64,000 bases of DNA from Streptomyces sp. NBC_00433 (GTDB lineage Bacteria; Actinomycetota; Actinomycetes; Streptomycetales; Streptomycetaceae): contig CP107926.1 in assembly GCA_036015235.1 (NCBI GenBank), positions 1,612,001 to 1,676,000 of the forward strand, given 5' to 3'. A program made the position numbers and the translations under genes. Below the pieces are notes generated by a model, which was not told where the DNA came from, searched no databases, and was given only the letters and a program-made list of their open reading frames with translations. Below, one piece after another: positions 1 through 9,683 of this stretch. Position 1 is the first letter of the stretch, and every line of letters begins with the position of its first letter.

Positions 1-839
1 AGTCCGCTCTTCAGATCGATGGTGGCCTTCCACGGTCCGTCTGCCACCTGGTCGGTCACTGGGACGGTCACCGGTTCGGACTGGCCTGGTGCCAGGGTCG
101 TGCCGAGCTTCACCGCGTAGGGGCCTGCGGTGAGGTTCCCGGAGACCTTGGAAAGCCTCAACGTGCCGCTCAAGTCCACCGCGCGGCCCCCGGTGTTGTG
201 CACCTGGGCCATGACGATCGCGTCCCCGGCGGGATTGCGCTCGGCGGTCATCGTATCGACCGTGAAGGCCGCAGAGGGGGGATTGTCGCCGCCGACGGAA
301 AGGTAGAGACGGATGCCGGTACGGGTGACCAGTGTGACACCGCCGGCGCCGTGAGCGTCGGAAACCTGGGCCCACAGGACGGCGTATCGCTCACCGGGTG
401 CCGCATCGGCGGGTACCGCGATCGTCACGGTGTCGTCGGCGTTGCCGCCTGCTGGGATGTCGAGGCTGGAATGGCCCAGCTTCGTCCAGGTGGTCACGTC
501 GTTCCGGGTGCCGGCCCGCGCGCCGATGAACGAACCGTGGGTGATGGCCGCGGCGCCCGGATACACGTCCACGTGCTGCGTAGAGGTGCTTTTGTTCACG
601 ACCCGGATGCGGCGGTGGATGATCGTGCCGGGTACCAGGTTGTCGATGATGTATTCCCGGGCTCTGGGGTCGTCGGCCAGCTTGGCGGGTACATCGACAA
701 GCCGGATGCCGATACTTCCGGGATCGTGGTGTGTGCCGCGTGGCGCCGGGGCGGCGGTACTGGTGCTGGGCGCGAGGACGCTGGCCGACACGGCGATCGC
801 CATGCCTGCCAGCACCCGGGCGGGAATGAAACTACTCAA
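1..839 (-). CDS. Secreted DUF916-like (WxL-interacting) protein, 3' end outside window
   Basis: The reverse strand reads openly from a TTG at 839 to the left edge, so the C-terminus is missing. The N-terminus (MSSFIPARVLAGMAIAVSAS, then an Ala/Pro stretch) is a Sec-type signal peptide. The body is built of beta-rich Ig-like segments with phrases such as VPGTIIHRRIRVVNKST and LAPGQSEPVTVPV, the pattern of DUF916 proteins that sit beside WxL surface proteins in Gram-positives. A membrane anchor, if present, lies outside the window. It starts 33 nt after the WxL-like gene, so one operon is likely. AGAGG lies 9 nt before the TTG; an internal ATG nearby is the alternative start. Family call is from pattern, not a search. 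Confidence 0.72.
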   Translation of the reverse strand, partial: MSSFIPARVLAGMAIAVSASVLAPSTSTAAPAPRGTHHDPGSIGIRLVDVPAKLADDPRAREYIIDNLVPGTIIHRRIRVVNKSTSTQHVDVYPGAAAITHGSFIGARAGTRNDVTTWTKLGHSSLDIPAGGNADDTVTIAVPADAAPGERYAVLWAQVSDAHGAGGVTLVTRTGIRLYLSVGGDNPPSAAFTVDTMTAERNPAGDAIVMAQVHNTGGRAVDLSGTLRLSKVSGNLTAGPYAVKLGTTLAPGQSEPVTVPVTDQVADGPWKATIDLKSG

Positions 840-872
840 AGTGCCAGGCCTCTGGAGATGTCACGAGTGTGC

Positions 873-1409
873 TCAGGCGACGGAGTGGATGATCGTTGAG
901 GTGTACGTCCCTGCCACGGTGTTCGCGGGAAGATTGAGCGTGATGGTCGGGTTCCAGGTGGCGCTGTTGACCCCTACCACTCCGGTGGCGGTCTGCACCG
1001 GACCGGGCGGGTACAGCGGGTTGAGATCGCTGGGCGCGACACTCGCGGTGCCGGTGACGGCGGCGAGAGGGGACGTGTACGTGGAGGAGCCGGCCGTCGA
1101 GACGGAGATGGTCGAGGAGGGCCCGATGAAGTCGTTCCCGTTGGCCGTGACCGTCCACCCGGTGGTGCCGCCCCGGCTGTCCGTCACCGTGACGTTGCCG
1201 AGCTGTGCGCTGACTGTCTGGGCGGTGGCGAGGGCCGGCACCGTGCCCAGGGACACCGGACCCGCCGGGACGGTGATGTCGAGTGTGCCGGTGGTGACCG
1301 TGACCGTCACCGGCGTGCTGCCGCTGCTGGCCGCGGACGCCGATGCCGCGAGCGGCAGCACACCGAGGGCGCCGGCGACGATGGGAATGACAATCCTACG
1401 ATTACGCAT
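873..1409 (-). CDS. Secreted WxL-domain-like protein
   Basis: 178 aa, ATG start with AGAGGA about 8 nt upstream. The N-terminus MRNRRIVIPIVAGALGVLPL followed by ASASAAS is a clear signal peptide. The rest is Thr/Val/Ser-rich and beta-like. It has a GWTVTA motif near residue 83 and ends with an AGTYTSTIIHSVA strand, the layout of the WxL fold (a TGW-T-type motif, then a terminal YT-T strand). WxL proteins bind the cell wall in low-GC Gram-positives; in this high-GC setting the surface role is inferred. It is the first gene of a two-gene unit with the DUF916-like gene. Confidence 0.7.
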   Translation of the reverse strand: MRNRRIVIPIVAGALGVLPLAASASAASSGSTPVTVTVTTGTLDITVPAGPVSLGTVPALATAQTVSAQLGNVTVTDSRGGTTGWTVTANGNDFIGPSSTISVSTAGSSTYTSPLAAVTGTASVAPSDLNPLYPPGPVQTATGVVGVNSATWNPTITLNLPANTVAGTYTSTIIHSVA

Positions 1410-1812
1410 TCATCGATCCTCTACTGTTTTGCGAGAGCGACCTGGATTCTGGGTATCAACGTACGGTCGGCGAGATGTAAAAAATCCGTCAGGTCCTCAC
1501 GAGTCGATCCATTTCATCCGTTCGGACGCGGCTCCACTCGTCACCTGCTTCAGATCAACTGGATTTGTTCCGCCGCACGTCAGGTCAATTGCCTGACAGG
1601 GTCGTTGCTCCTGGGCAACGAACTCCGTGCCAGCCCGATTTTTGTAGGGCCCCGACAGGCGCTCGCCGCATCCTCCCCCGGCACGTAGATGCCTTTGGGA
1701 CGGGTAGATCCGCATGCCGTCGAGTCGCGTATGCCAGTGATGAGGATAGCCACTCGTCACTCTGGGTACTGACCTTGCGGATTGAAGGCCGGGTTCCGGC
1801 CCAGGCCAGGTC
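1410..1812. other. Non-coding or unrecognised stretch
   Basis: Upstream region of the WxL-like gene. No conserved gene, RNA or clear operator was recognised on either strand. The promoter of the WxL-like operon should lie in the part nearest 1410. Confidence 0.4.
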
Positions 1813-2139
1813 GTGGCTCAGCCGGTCGGGCAGCTGCCGGGGCAGGCGGCGTTCAGGACTGGGCTGATGCTCTCCTGGTCCGTCATCGAGCAGCGGGCGT
1901 ACCCGATTCGGATCGCTGCCGCCGTCGTCGCCGGGCTCTACCGTGTACTCGGCATCGTGCCCGACCTCGCCACCTACCTCCAGCGGCGCGAGTACTCCGT
2001 GGGCATGCCCTGGCTCTACGACCTCGCCACCCTCGGCCTGCCCCCTCCTGCCGGCCACCGTGCTCGCCAGCCCCTCCATGCGCACCCTGCACCACCCGGC
2101 ACGCTCTCATCGAGGCCACGCGCCTGCGATAGCAGTTGA
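1813..2139 (+). pseudogene. Possible degenerate hypothetical membrane protein
   Basis: The frame from about 1813 to 2040 shows coding-like codon use and a plausible product (MLSWSVIEQRAYPIRIAAAV, then LYRVLGIVPDLATYLQRREYS). After MPWLYDLATLGL the sensible reading shifts one frame (LLPATVLASPSMRTLHHP) and then again (ALIEATRL). This looks like a decayed gene or a string of sequencing indels. No family recognised. Confidence 0.25.
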
Positions 2140-2173
2140 AGCCCAATCCGACCGCGCACATTGAGTAATTGGG

Positions 2174-3228
2174 GTGCTACCAGAGCCGGGGGCCCGGCAG
2201 AGTGGGCGCCTGGATTCCCTCCTACGCGCCCTCGTGATGAACATGGTGCGCGGCATTCTCCACCCCGAGCCGTTCCGCCGCCGCCGAGTGCGCGCCGCAG
2301 CCCGCTCTCTTGTCACCTGCGAGAGCTGGCCCGACGACGACGAGACGAAGGCCGACGTGGCGCAGCTGGCGATGCTTCGGCTGCTGTGGCTCCAGCGGGA
2401 GACCCGCGAGCGGCGAGCGGCCGGCACCGGGAAGCGTCCGTGCTGCTGGCCCGTGCCGCCGTGGAAGGGTGCCTTCTCGGGCTGTACTGCCTGCACAAGC
2501 CGGACGTGGTCGCACGGTTGAAAGCAGCGAACATCAAGGCGATGGGCGACGTCGTCGGCTACTTCGTCGATGACGGTTTCGTCTCGAAGGGCGCGGTCGA
2601 CGAGTCGCTCGCAAGTTTCGGGGACAAGGGCCAGCCCTTGAACGTCCGCCAGATGGCCGAACTGGTCGGCACAACGCTGGAAGGTGCCGGCGCGCTGAGC
2701 TTGTACCGCCGCTTCTACGTGCCCACCTCGACGTTCTTCGTGCACGCCAACGCCGCATCCCTGCTGCGACACGTCGGGCCGGACAACGCCCTCAACGGTC
2801 GGCCCGTCGTCCCGTGGACACGCCGGTCCGCGGTCCGGATCAGCGATGCCTGCGTGGGGCTCTTGGCCGGTGCCCTCGCGAGCCAGGCGGACGTGGATAC
2901 GACAGTATTCGAGGAGTACGCGCAGGCACATGCCGCGCGGGCGATAACCCCACTGGCCGTCGTGGCAGGGCGCGGTCTTCGGAACTCGGTGAAGCTCGCG
3001 GAACTGCCGGCCGCATGGCAGCGGATGCTCCGCCTGCGCGCGTACGCAGAATCCGAGCAGGCGTGGCTGGACGCCCCGGCCGCTCGCGAGGCCCGGGTGC
3101 GGCAGGAGTTCCCGCAGAGCCTCGGCGTCCTTTACCTGGATCTCGACGACGGAGCAACCGCACCGGTCTACGAGTACCTCGTCACTGTGCTCCTGGAGAG
3201 GATCGCCGAGCACGGGGCAGCAACGTAG
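2174..3228 (+). pseudogene. Frameshifted hypothetical protein
   Basis: The C-terminal 260 or so codons (from about 2430, LLARAAVEGCLLGLYCLHKP onward) are well-formed and helical. The matching N-terminal part (MNMVRGILHPEPFRRRRVR through DVAQLAMLRLLWLQRETRE) is in a different frame, so a one-base indel lies around 2400-2430. The fold hint (a conserved ARAAVE helix followed by LYRRFYVPTSTFFVHAN) recalls DUF5677-like proteins, but that assignment is weak. An ISL3 element begins about 50 bp downstream. Either a real pseudogene or a sequencing error. Confidence 0.55.
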
Positions 3229-3279
3229 GACCCCATCCCACGCCCTGGAGAGCGTAGAGGGCGGGTCTGTCCAGCGACT

Positions 3280-4412
3280 GGCGCTGTTCCGTAGTCGGTG
3301 GTGACGGTGGGCGACAGGTGTCGTTGAACTTGTGTGCGAGATGTCAACGCCCTGGTGGCGACGGTGTTTTCAGGGCTTTCGGGGCTGGTCATCGACGATG
3401 TGGTGGACGACGGTGAGGTGATCCGGGTAGCCGCTCGGACCCCGGAGGTTCCCTTGCCCTGGCCGATGTGTGGGGTCCCGACGGGCAAGGTGCACGGCTA
3501 CCACGGCCGGACGGTTGCGGACGTGCCGGTCGACGGCCGGCAGGTCGTCATCGATGTCCGGGTGCGGCGCCTGGTCTGCCCGGTCCTGGGCTGCCGGCGG
3601 CAGACCTTCCGCGAGCAGGTCCCCGGGCTGCCGGAGCGCCTGCAGCGCCGCACCACGCGTCTGACCGGCCAGGTCTCGGAGGTGGTCAAGGAGTTATGCG
3701 GCCGGGCGGCTTCGCACCTGGCGCGGTTCCTGGCCACGCCGATCTCCTATGCCACCGCCTTGCGGCTGCTTCGAGGCATCCCGCCGCCGACAGTGAAAAT
3801 CCCGAGGGTGATCGGGGTCGACGACTTCGCCCTGCGCCGCCGCCACCGCTACGCCACGATCATCATCGACGCCGGTCCGAGACCCCGGCCGTCCCCGTCA
3901 CCCACCTCCTCCACGAAATCAGGCAGCTAGGCCACACCGGCAGCGCCAACCTGCAGGTCCGCTACCTCAACCAAGGCCGCGCCGAAGGCGACCGCCCCGT
4001 CACACCCCCGCCACCTCCCCCGACTCCTGCTCACCCACCCCGAGCACCTGTGGACCAAGGACACCGACCTGCTCGCCCCCCTCACCGCGGCCTGCCCCGA
4101 GACGACCCAGCTCACCGCCCTCCTGACACCCACCGACGGCAACGACTCCAAGCTCACCGAATGGATCGCCCAAGCCCGCAGCGCCGACCTGCCCCACCTG
4201 CACAGCTTCTGCCACGGCCTCGAACTCGACCGCGCCGCCGTCAACGCCGGCCTGACACTCCCCTGGAGCAACGGCCGCACCAAAGGCATCAACACCCGAA
4301 CAAAGAAGATCATGCGGCAGATGCACGGCCGAGCAGGATTCGACCTCCTCCGCCACCGCATCCTCCTCCAATGACTGCCACCGACCGTCACCACCGACTA
4401 CGGAACAGCGCC
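3280..4412 (+). mobile_element. ISL3-family insertion sequence, defective
   Basis: Bounded by a perfect 29-bp inverted repeat: 3280-3308 starts GGCGCTGTTCCGTAGTCGG and 4384-4412 is its exact reverse complement. The element is about 1.13 kb, shorter than a usual ISL3 element (about 1.3-1.5 kb), because the transposase has lost internal sequence. The 8-bp flanks (3272-3279 CAGCGACT and 4413-4420 GGAGACCG) do not match, so there is no target duplication. Confidence 0.85.
3334..4374 (+). pseudogene. ISL3-family transposase, frameshifted with internal deletion
   Basis: From GTG 3334 the first 190 codons give an ISL3 N-terminus, with a basic region (GKVHGYHGRTVADVPVDGR) and the first catalytic segment (RVIGVDDFALRRRHRY). 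The usual first CxxC zinc ligand is lost (WPMC instead of CPxC). The frame then breaks: RQLGHTGSANLQVRYLNQG is in a second frame and the C-terminus (LLLTHPEHLWTKDTDLLAPL onward, ending HRILLQ at 4374) in a third. Much of the catalytic core is absent, so it cannot make a working transposase. Confidence 0.85.
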
Positions 4413-4415
4413 GGA

Positions 4416-4634
4416 GACCGTACAGACCCGACCTGGGGCAGCGACGACACCCCCATCTGCCAGTTCGACGACACCGGTTACATCCACGACCCGCTGGTCG
4501 GCCGGTCCCGTCCGACGCCGCAGCAGATCGGCGGCCGCGGCCTGTGGCTGATCCGCCAACTCTGCGACCTGGTGCAGACCCGCTCCACCGCCGAGCACGG
4601 CACCACCGTCCGCCTGAGCACAGCACTGCCCTGA
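4416..4634 (+). pseudogene. C-terminal remnant of an anti-sigma-type ATP-binding protein
   Basis: The readable tail (PICQFDDTGYIHDPLVGR, then GGRGLWLIRQLCDLVQTRS and GTTVRLSTALP, stop at 4634) matches the last third of RsbW/HATPase_c_2 regulatory ATPases, including the GGRGLWL ATP-lid motif. The N-terminal part with the N-box is gone and the ISL3 right end directly precedes it. The missing part is not found on the other side of the element. Confidence 0.6.
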
Positions 4635-4976
4635 CAGCCCTCGCAGTCCACTCGATCTGCTCGATCGATCAGGCCGAGTCCAACCCCGGGCGATCTGCTT
4701 TCTGGGACTGCCCCAACGGTCGGCGGCGAGTCGGTACGTGCCCCACGTGTGCGAACGGCCGATCTGCCGCCACCGCCGGGACCGCGCGCAGTCTTCGACG
4801 GCGGCCTGCCGGTCACGGCGACCTCTCCGACAGCCTGCGACGGCCGGCCTGTGGACAACCGTCACCATCTCGCGGCGGGCGGGGACCGACCTCGGCCTTG
4901 CGCCCGCGAACGCCGGTGCCTGCAGGGAGCGACACGCCGGTCGGCGGCGAGTGCGGTGTTCGACCAGCTCGGGCGG
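4635..4976. other. Unassigned 340-bp intergenic stretch
   Basis: Lies between the ATPase tail and the 3' end of the CDF gene. No coherent reading frame, repeat or hairpin was recognised. Confidence 0.4.
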
Positions 4977-5576
4977 TCAGTGCCCGACGGACAAGATCGC
5001 CTTGGCCTCGCGCAGTGCGTAGTACACCAGCACGTATCCGGCTGCCGGGTCTGCCCACCACAGGCCGGCCAGAGCATTGAGCAGCAGGCCGAGCAGTACG
5101 GCCGAGGCCAGCAAGCCGTCGATGAAAGTCACCCGCCCCTCCATGGTGAGCACCGGGTTGTCCAGGGCGGCGCCGGTGCGGGCCTTGCCCGCGGAAAGGA
5201 CGAACATCACCGCGGCGGTCACTGCGGTCCAGGCGATGCCCAGCGGCGAGTGATGCGGCCGAAACGCGGTGGCCAGCGCCCAGGTGGACTGCACGAGCAG
5301 GTAGAGGACCAGGAGTGTGAAGCCGACGCCGATCAGCTTCAGCGCACGGCGCCGGCGCTCCTTACCGGTGCCCGACAGTTCCCACACCACCACGGTGGAC
5401 GCGCCGATCTCGATCAGGGAGTCCAGGCCGAAGCCAGCCAGCGCAACCGACCTGGCGGAGACGGCGGCGACCGCGAGCACCACGATGCCGACCACATTCC
5501 AGGCCAGTGTGGTGTATTCCAGGGCGAACCCGCGGCGGACAAGCGCCTGACGGGCGGCATCATCAGCACTGGTCAC
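4977..5576 (-). CDS. Short CDF-type cation transporter
   Basis: 199 aa from a GTG at 5576. Five or so hydrophobic helices are visible. The polar residues expected in CDF membrane metal sites occur in helix 2 (AGFGLDSLIEIGAS) and in EGRVTFIDGLLASAVLLG. The protein ends soon after the last helix (ALREAKAILSVGH), so it lacks the usual C-terminal cytoplasmic domain; typical CDF proteins are about 300 aa. Its GTG overlaps the stop of the upstream P-type ATPase remnant (GTGA), which implies former translational coupling in a metal-resistance operon. Substrate not predictable; Zn, Co, Cd or Fe efflux are family possibilities. Confidence 0.75.
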   Translation of the reverse strand: MTSADDAARQALVRRGFALEYTTLAWNVVGIVVLAVAAVSARSVALAGFGLDSLIEIGASTVVVWELSGTGKERRRRALKLIGVGFTLLVLYLLVQSTWALATAFRPHHSPLGIAWTAVTAAVMFVLSAGKARTGAALDNPVLTMEGRVTFIDGLLASAVLLGLLLNALAGLWWADPAAGYVLVYYALREAKAILSVGH

Positions 5577-6025
5577 CGGGGCATCCTCGCAGGAGTTGCC
5601 TGCACGCTCGCGCCCGCCCCCGCAAGCCCGGCGCCGACCGGTCGGGCAACATGCCGGGCAGCGGGGTCGGGCAGCGGACACGCAGCGCCGTGTGCGCGGG
5701 CGCGGCGCCAGGCGCCGTCGGCCGGCAGACGCAGCCCGTTGAGGCGACGATGACAGTGGAGCCCTGATGCCCGGCCCCACACCCAGCGGCAGGGGCGGGG
5801 TACCGGCCAGGTCCCAGATGACCAGGCCGGTGATGAACACCGAGGCGATGACCAGGTTCTGCACCACCAGGCGCCGCACGCGGGACAAGGCGGCGACGGC
5901 GGGGACGGTGGCCAGCTCGTCGCGGACCACCACCGCGTCGGCGGTCTCCAGCGCCAGGTCGGATCCGGCCCCTCCCACGGCGATGCCAGTGCGGGCGGCG
6001 GCAAGGGCGGGGCGTCGTTGAGTAC
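5573..6025 (-). pseudogene. C-terminal remnant of a heavy-metal P1B-type ATPase
   Basis: Starting near 6025 the pieces NDAP, ALAAARTGIAV, GGAGSDLALETADAVVVRDE and VVQNLVIASVFITGLVIWDL are the hinge and final helices of Cd/Zn/Co P-type ATPases (GDGVNDAP region). They fall in at least three frames: NDAP, then a shift, then another shift after LPLGV. The end (HQGSTVIVASTG, GLRLPADGAWRR) continues in a further frame to a stop at 5573. The phosphorylation domain is absent. Confidence 0.75.
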
Positions 6026-6110
6026 GGACTCGTGATGCGTAGATCGCCGGTCTCGTTCTGGTGAGACTGCGACAAGCCTGCCAGGCTGGGACAATGCCCG
6101 GGCGTTACGG

Positions 6111-6126
6111 CCCCCGCTACCGGGGG
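6111..6126 (-). terminator. Hairpin after efeB
   Basis: CCCCCG-CTAC-CGGGGG, a 6-bp GC stem 21 bp past the efeB stop. No T-run, as is usual in high-GC actinobacteria. Confidence 0.45.
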
Positions 6127-6146
6127 ATCGTGACTGCCGACAGGCG

Positions 6147-7466
6147 TCAGCCCGTGTTGAGCAGTCCTCGTCCCAACCAGTCGCGCGTGTCGTGCACGCC
6201 GGGGAGGACGAAGAAGTAGCCGCCGCCGACGGGGGAGATGTAGTCGGCGAGTGGTTCGTCGACGAGGCGGGTCTGCACGGCCTCGAACTGCCTTACGACG
6301 TCCTGCTGGTAGCAGCAGAAGACCAGGCCCATGTCGAGGTTGCCGACGGAGTCGATGCCGCGGTCGAAGTTGAAGCCGCGGCGCAGGATGCGGGAGTCGT
6401 CCGTCTTCGCGGTGCGGGGGTTGGCCATGCGGATGTGGGCGTTCAGCGGAATGGCGTTGCCGTCGGGGTCTTTGGGGTAGTCGGGGGCGTCGGTTTCCTC
6501 GGCTCCGTCCAGAGGGGCGCCGGTGTCCTTGCGGCGGCCGAACATCTTCTCCTGCTCGGTGAGGGAGACCCGGTCCCAGAACTCCACGAGCATGCGGATG
6601 ATCCGGATGACCTGGTAGCTGCCGCCGGTGGCCCATGAGGGTTCGCCGAGGCCGTCGGTGACCCACAGCAGTCGGTCCATCTCGCGGGTGGAGGACACGT
6701 CGGGGTTGGCGATGCCGTCCTTGAAGCCGAGCAGGTTGCGCTGCGCTCCCGTGGGGCGAGGGGCGTTCTGGAAGCCGTCGATGCGCCACTTGATCTGCAT
6801 CGCCCCGCGGGTGTGGCGGGCGATGTCGCGCAGGGCGTGCAGCACGGTGTCCGTGCTGCCGCCGCAGATCTGCAGCGAGAGGTCGCCGTGGCACTCGGCG
6901 GCCTGGAGGTTGTCGTTGGGGAAGACCCGCATGGGGCTCAGGCGGCGCGGCTTGGCGGCGGCCAGGCCGTAACGGTCGTCGAAGAGGGACGCGCCGACGC
7001 CGACGGTCACGGTGAGGGCGTCGGCGGGGACCGTCGGGCCGAGAATGCCGTTGTCGGAGGGCGGGGCACCGACGCCGAGGTCAGCCGGGGTGCCGCCGGC
7101 GGTCAGGAAGCGGGCCCGGTCGGTGATCGTACGCAGCAGGCCGGCGAGTTCGGCCCGGTTGTCGGCGATGACGTCGAACGACACGAAGGTGGCCGCGGCC
7201 GGCGCGGGGGTGGTGATGCCCGCCTGGTGCACGCCGTGGAACGGTACGGCGGGGGCCCGCCCCGGCTCCACGGTGTCCGACGCGTGCGCGGCGGCGCCGC
7301 CGGCCGCCGAGGTCAGCGCGAAGCCGCCGCCAGCCAGCGCCGCGGTGCCGGCTCCCGCGCCGAACACGGTCTTCACGAAGGACCTGCGCCCGGCGCCCAT
7401 CGGGCAGGTGCCCTGCGGCACCGCGGGGGCCTCGTGGCCCTCGGGGCGGGGGGAGTCGGCGGACAT
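6147..7466 (-). CDS. efeB: Deferrochelatase/DyP-type peroxidase EfeB
   Basis: 439 aa haem-dependent DyP peroxidase, the last part of the EfeUOB iron-uptake system. A Tat signal is visible ([15 protein letters not shown], twin Arg near residues 27-28). The GFKDGIANP motif carries the DyP catalytic Asp. [10 protein letters not shown] holds the likely proximal haem His, and GYFFVLPG lies near the C-terminus, all in family order. The chosen ATG (7466) has GAAGGGA 8 nt upstream and gives a normal Tat N-region. The frame stays open to an ATG at 7592 that overlaps the efeUO stop (TGATG), so a 42-residue longer, coupled product is possible. Regulation is expected from the iron box at 9662. Confidence 0.93.
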   Translation of the reverse strand: MSADSPRPEGHEAPAVPQGTCPMGAGRRSFVKTVFGAGAGTAALAGGGFALTSAAGGAAAHASDTVEPGRAPAVPFHGVHQAGITTPAPAAATFVSFDVIADNRAELAGLLRTITDRARFLTAGGTPADLGVGAPPSDNGILGPTVPADALTVTVGVGASLFDDRYGLAAAKPRRLSPMRVFPNDNLQAAECHGDLSLQICGGSTDTVLHALRDIARHTRGAMQIKWRIDGFQNAPRPTGAQRNLLGFKDGIANPDVSSTREMDRLLWVTDGLGEPSWATGGSYQVIRIIRMLVEFWDRVSLTEQEKMFGRRKDTGAPLDGAEETDAPDYPKDPDGNAIPLNAHIRMANPRTAKTDDSRILRRGFNFDRGIDSVGNLDMGLVFCCYQQDVVRQFEAVQTRLVDEPLADYISPVGGGYFFVLPGVHDTRDWLGRGLLNTG

Positions 7467-7591
7467 CGGAGGGTTCCCTTCGGGGCGGCGGGCGGCGTGC
7501 GGCCGGGCGGGCGCGCGCGGAGCGCGGGTTCGCTCGTCGGGCGCCTGTACGGCGCCGACGTGTGTGGTGGCGGGCGGAGGGGGCGTGCTCA

Positions 7592-9619
7592 TCACGCGGA
7601 CTTCCGGATCTCGAGGAGGTCGGGCACAGGTGCCAGGTCCTCCAGCAGTTGCCCGGTCGCCCCGTTGACCTTCTGTCGTGCTGCCGCGTCCAGCTTCTCG
7701 ACCGGCGTCCAGGCGGCGCCGCGGTGCGCGGCGTCCAGCAGGCCCCGCAGCCGGGCGATGTCGGCGTCGATGACGGTCAGCTGCTGCGGCGCCCGGCGGA
7801 TGATCAGCGGACGCAGCACGTCCAGCAGTTCGCGGGTGCCGTCCAGGTTGGCGTCGGCGGTGGCCAGGTTGCTGCCGCTGCCCTGGTCCGTGTCGCCGGT
7901 CAGCTCGAACTGGAGGGTGTTCTCGAGGATCTCGTGGCTGCGCAGCGGCAGGTCGGACGGGTCGAAGGGCTGCGTGGGGAACGCCTTGCGCAGCCCGGTG
8001 ACGTCCTTCACGAGCTGGTCGGCGAGGGGGCGCAGGGTCGCGGCGGACTGCCCGTGCCACAGGCCGTACTCGATGCGGTGGAAGCCGGTGAAATCCGGGT
8101 CGGTGACACCGCCGGGCAGGCCGTCCTTGCGGCCGTTGATCTTCGTGTCGAATTCGGTGAAAGTGCCGTAGGCCGCGCCGAGCGAGGAGTACGTGAGGTG
8201 CGCGGTGAGCCAGTCGGTGCGGGCCGCGCCGAGGTCGCCGGCCGTGAGGTCCGCGGTGAGCTGGGCGGTCTGCGTCCGGAGCTTGTCGAGCCCGGCGTCC
8301 ACGTACGTCCTGTACGCGGCGAGCGGCGGCTCCAGTTCCGAGGCGGCGAGCGGCAGTACGGGCTTGGCGGAACCGCCGCCGCTGACCCGTACCGTCGCGG
8401 AGGTCACGGCCTTGCCGCCGGTCGGCACGCAGCGCCAGGCGTATGCGCCGCTGCCGAGGGTGGCGACCAGGTCGCGAGTGGTACCGGGGGCCAGGCCCTC
8501 GATCTCGCCGTACACCGCGTTGCTGGCCGGGTCGATGAGGTAGACCTCGGACGCCTTGCTGCCGGTGTTGTGCATGCGGAACGTCTGGCGGCCGGGGTGC
8601 GGGGCCGTGAAACCCTTGCCGCAGTCCGCCTCCGACACACTCACGGTCGAGGCGGCGGCTTTCTTCCCCCCGGACGCGGCGATGACGACGCCGGCGGCGA
8701 CGGCCGGGATGGCGACGACGGCCACCGGTACGGTCCAACGCGGCACGCGCCGGGCGGCGATCACGGTCGCGGACGCTGCGGCGGCGGCCGACTTCGCCGC
8801 CGGCGCGGCCCGCAGCCCCCGCACGAACAGGCTCATGACCACGGCGAGGTACACCACGTACGACACGACCTGAAGCGACGTCATCTGCGTCGTGAGGTTC
8901 AGCACTCCCTGCACGAGCTGCGCGTACCACGAGGTGGCGTCGACGTGCGCCGAGACGTCCACCAGGTACGAGCCGCCGCCCGGCAGGACCTTGCCCTCCT
9001 GGAGGTCGCGCAGGCCGTAACCGAGCACGCCCGCCGCGATGACGATCAGCCCGAAGCCCGTCCAGGTGAAGAACCTGGTCAGGTTGATCTTCAACACGCG
9101 CTTGTAGAGCCCCCAGCACAGTCCGGTCGCCAGTACGAGCCCGATGGCCCCGCCGAGCAGCGGGCCCGCGCCGGAACCGTGCGCGGTCTGCTCGTTGGTC
9201 CACAGGAAGAGCGCGGTCTCCAGGCCCTCGCGGCCGACCGCGAGAAAGCTGGTGACGACCAGCGCACCGGCGCCCACGGTGAGCGCGGCGGCCACCTTCT
9301 CCTTGATCTCACCGGACAGGTTGCGCGCGTTCCTGCGCATCCAGAAGATCATCACGGTGACGAAGGCCACCGCGACCACCGAGAGGAAGCCGCCGAAAGC
9401 CTCCTGGGCGGTGGTGGCCATCTGCTGCGAGCTGAACGTCAGCACCGCGCCGAAGCTGAGCGACAGGCCGACCGCGGCGGCGACGCCGGTCCACACCTGG
9501 GGCAGCCGCTCCCTGTTGCCGCCGCGGACCAGGGTGGCCACGAGGATCGAGACAACGAGCCCTGCCTCAAGGCCTTCCCGCAGACCTATGAGGAAGTTGG
9601 GGAACATGTTGTCCCACAT
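7592..9619 (-). CDS. efeUO: Fused EfeU-EfeO: FTR1-type iron permease plus EfeO domain
   Basis: 675 aa. Residues 1 to about 280 are an Fe(II)/Fe(III) permease of the FTR1/EfeU family with two REGLE iron-binding motifs (LREGLEAG near residue 12, GREGLETA further on) and about seven membrane helices, the last near [15 protein letters not shown]. After a linker and one more helix ([18 protein letters not shown]) the extracytoplasmic part follows. It has an EfeO cupredoxin-like domain ([31 protein letters not shown]) and an M75-type helical domain with the HxxE metal motif (FHRIEYGLW). EfeU and EfeO are normally separate proteins. The ATG at 9619 has GGGAGG about 8 nt upstream; the longer ATG at 9661 would abut the iron box. 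Stop overlaps a possible efeB start. Confidence 0.93.
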   Translation of the reverse strand: MWDNMFPNFLIGLREGLEAGLVVSILVATLVRGGNRERLPQVWTGVAAAVGLSLSFGAVLTFSSQQMATTAQEAFGGFLSVVAVAFVTVMIFWMRRNARNLSGEIKEKVAAALTVGAGALVVTSFLAVGREGLETALFLWTNEQTAHGSGAGPLLGGAIGLVLATGLCWGLYKRVLKINLTRFFTWTGFGLIVIAAGVLGYGLRDLQEGKVLPGGGSYLVDVSAHVDATSWYAQLVQGVLNLTTQMTSLQVVSYVVYLAVVMSLFVRGLRAAPAAKSAAAAASATVIAARRVPRWTVPVAVVAIPAVAAGVVIAASGGKKAAASTVSVSEADCGKGFTAPHPGRQTFRMHNTGSKASEVYLIDPASNAVYGEIEGLAPGTTRDLVATLGSGAYAWRCVPTGGKAVTSATVRVSGGGSAKPVLPLAASELEPPLAAYRTYVDAGLDKLRTQTAQLTADLTAGDLGAARTDWLTAHLTYSSLGAAYGTFTEFDTKINGRKDGLPGGVTDPDFTGFHRIEYGLWHGQSAATLRPLADQLVKDVTGLRKAFPTQPFDPSDLPLRSHEILENTLQFELTGDTDQGSGSNLATADANLDGTRELLDVLRPLIIRRAPQQLTVIDADIARLRGLLDAAHRGAAWTPVEKLDAAARQKVNGATGQLLEDLAPVPDLLEIRKSA

Positions 9620-9661
9620 GAAGGTGCCCTCCCCGGGCCAGTTCAGCCCACCGCCGATCAA

Positions 9662-9680
9662 TTAGCCAAGGCAAACCTTA
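9662..9680. promoter_or_regulatory. Iron box (DmdR/IdeR-type operator)
   Basis: TTAGCCAAGGCAAACCTTA is 19 bp and fits the dyad TTAGGTTAGGCTAACCTAA at most positions. It lies about 40 bp upstream of the efeUO start, so repression by an iron-loaded DtxR-family protein is expected. Confidence 0.8.
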
Positions 9681-9683
9681 CCA

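Noticed and set aside
7467..7592. Longer efeB start at ATG 7592
   Set aside because: Not fully excluded, but it would place the Tat motif near residue 69, while ATG 7466 has its own ribosome site and a normal signal length.
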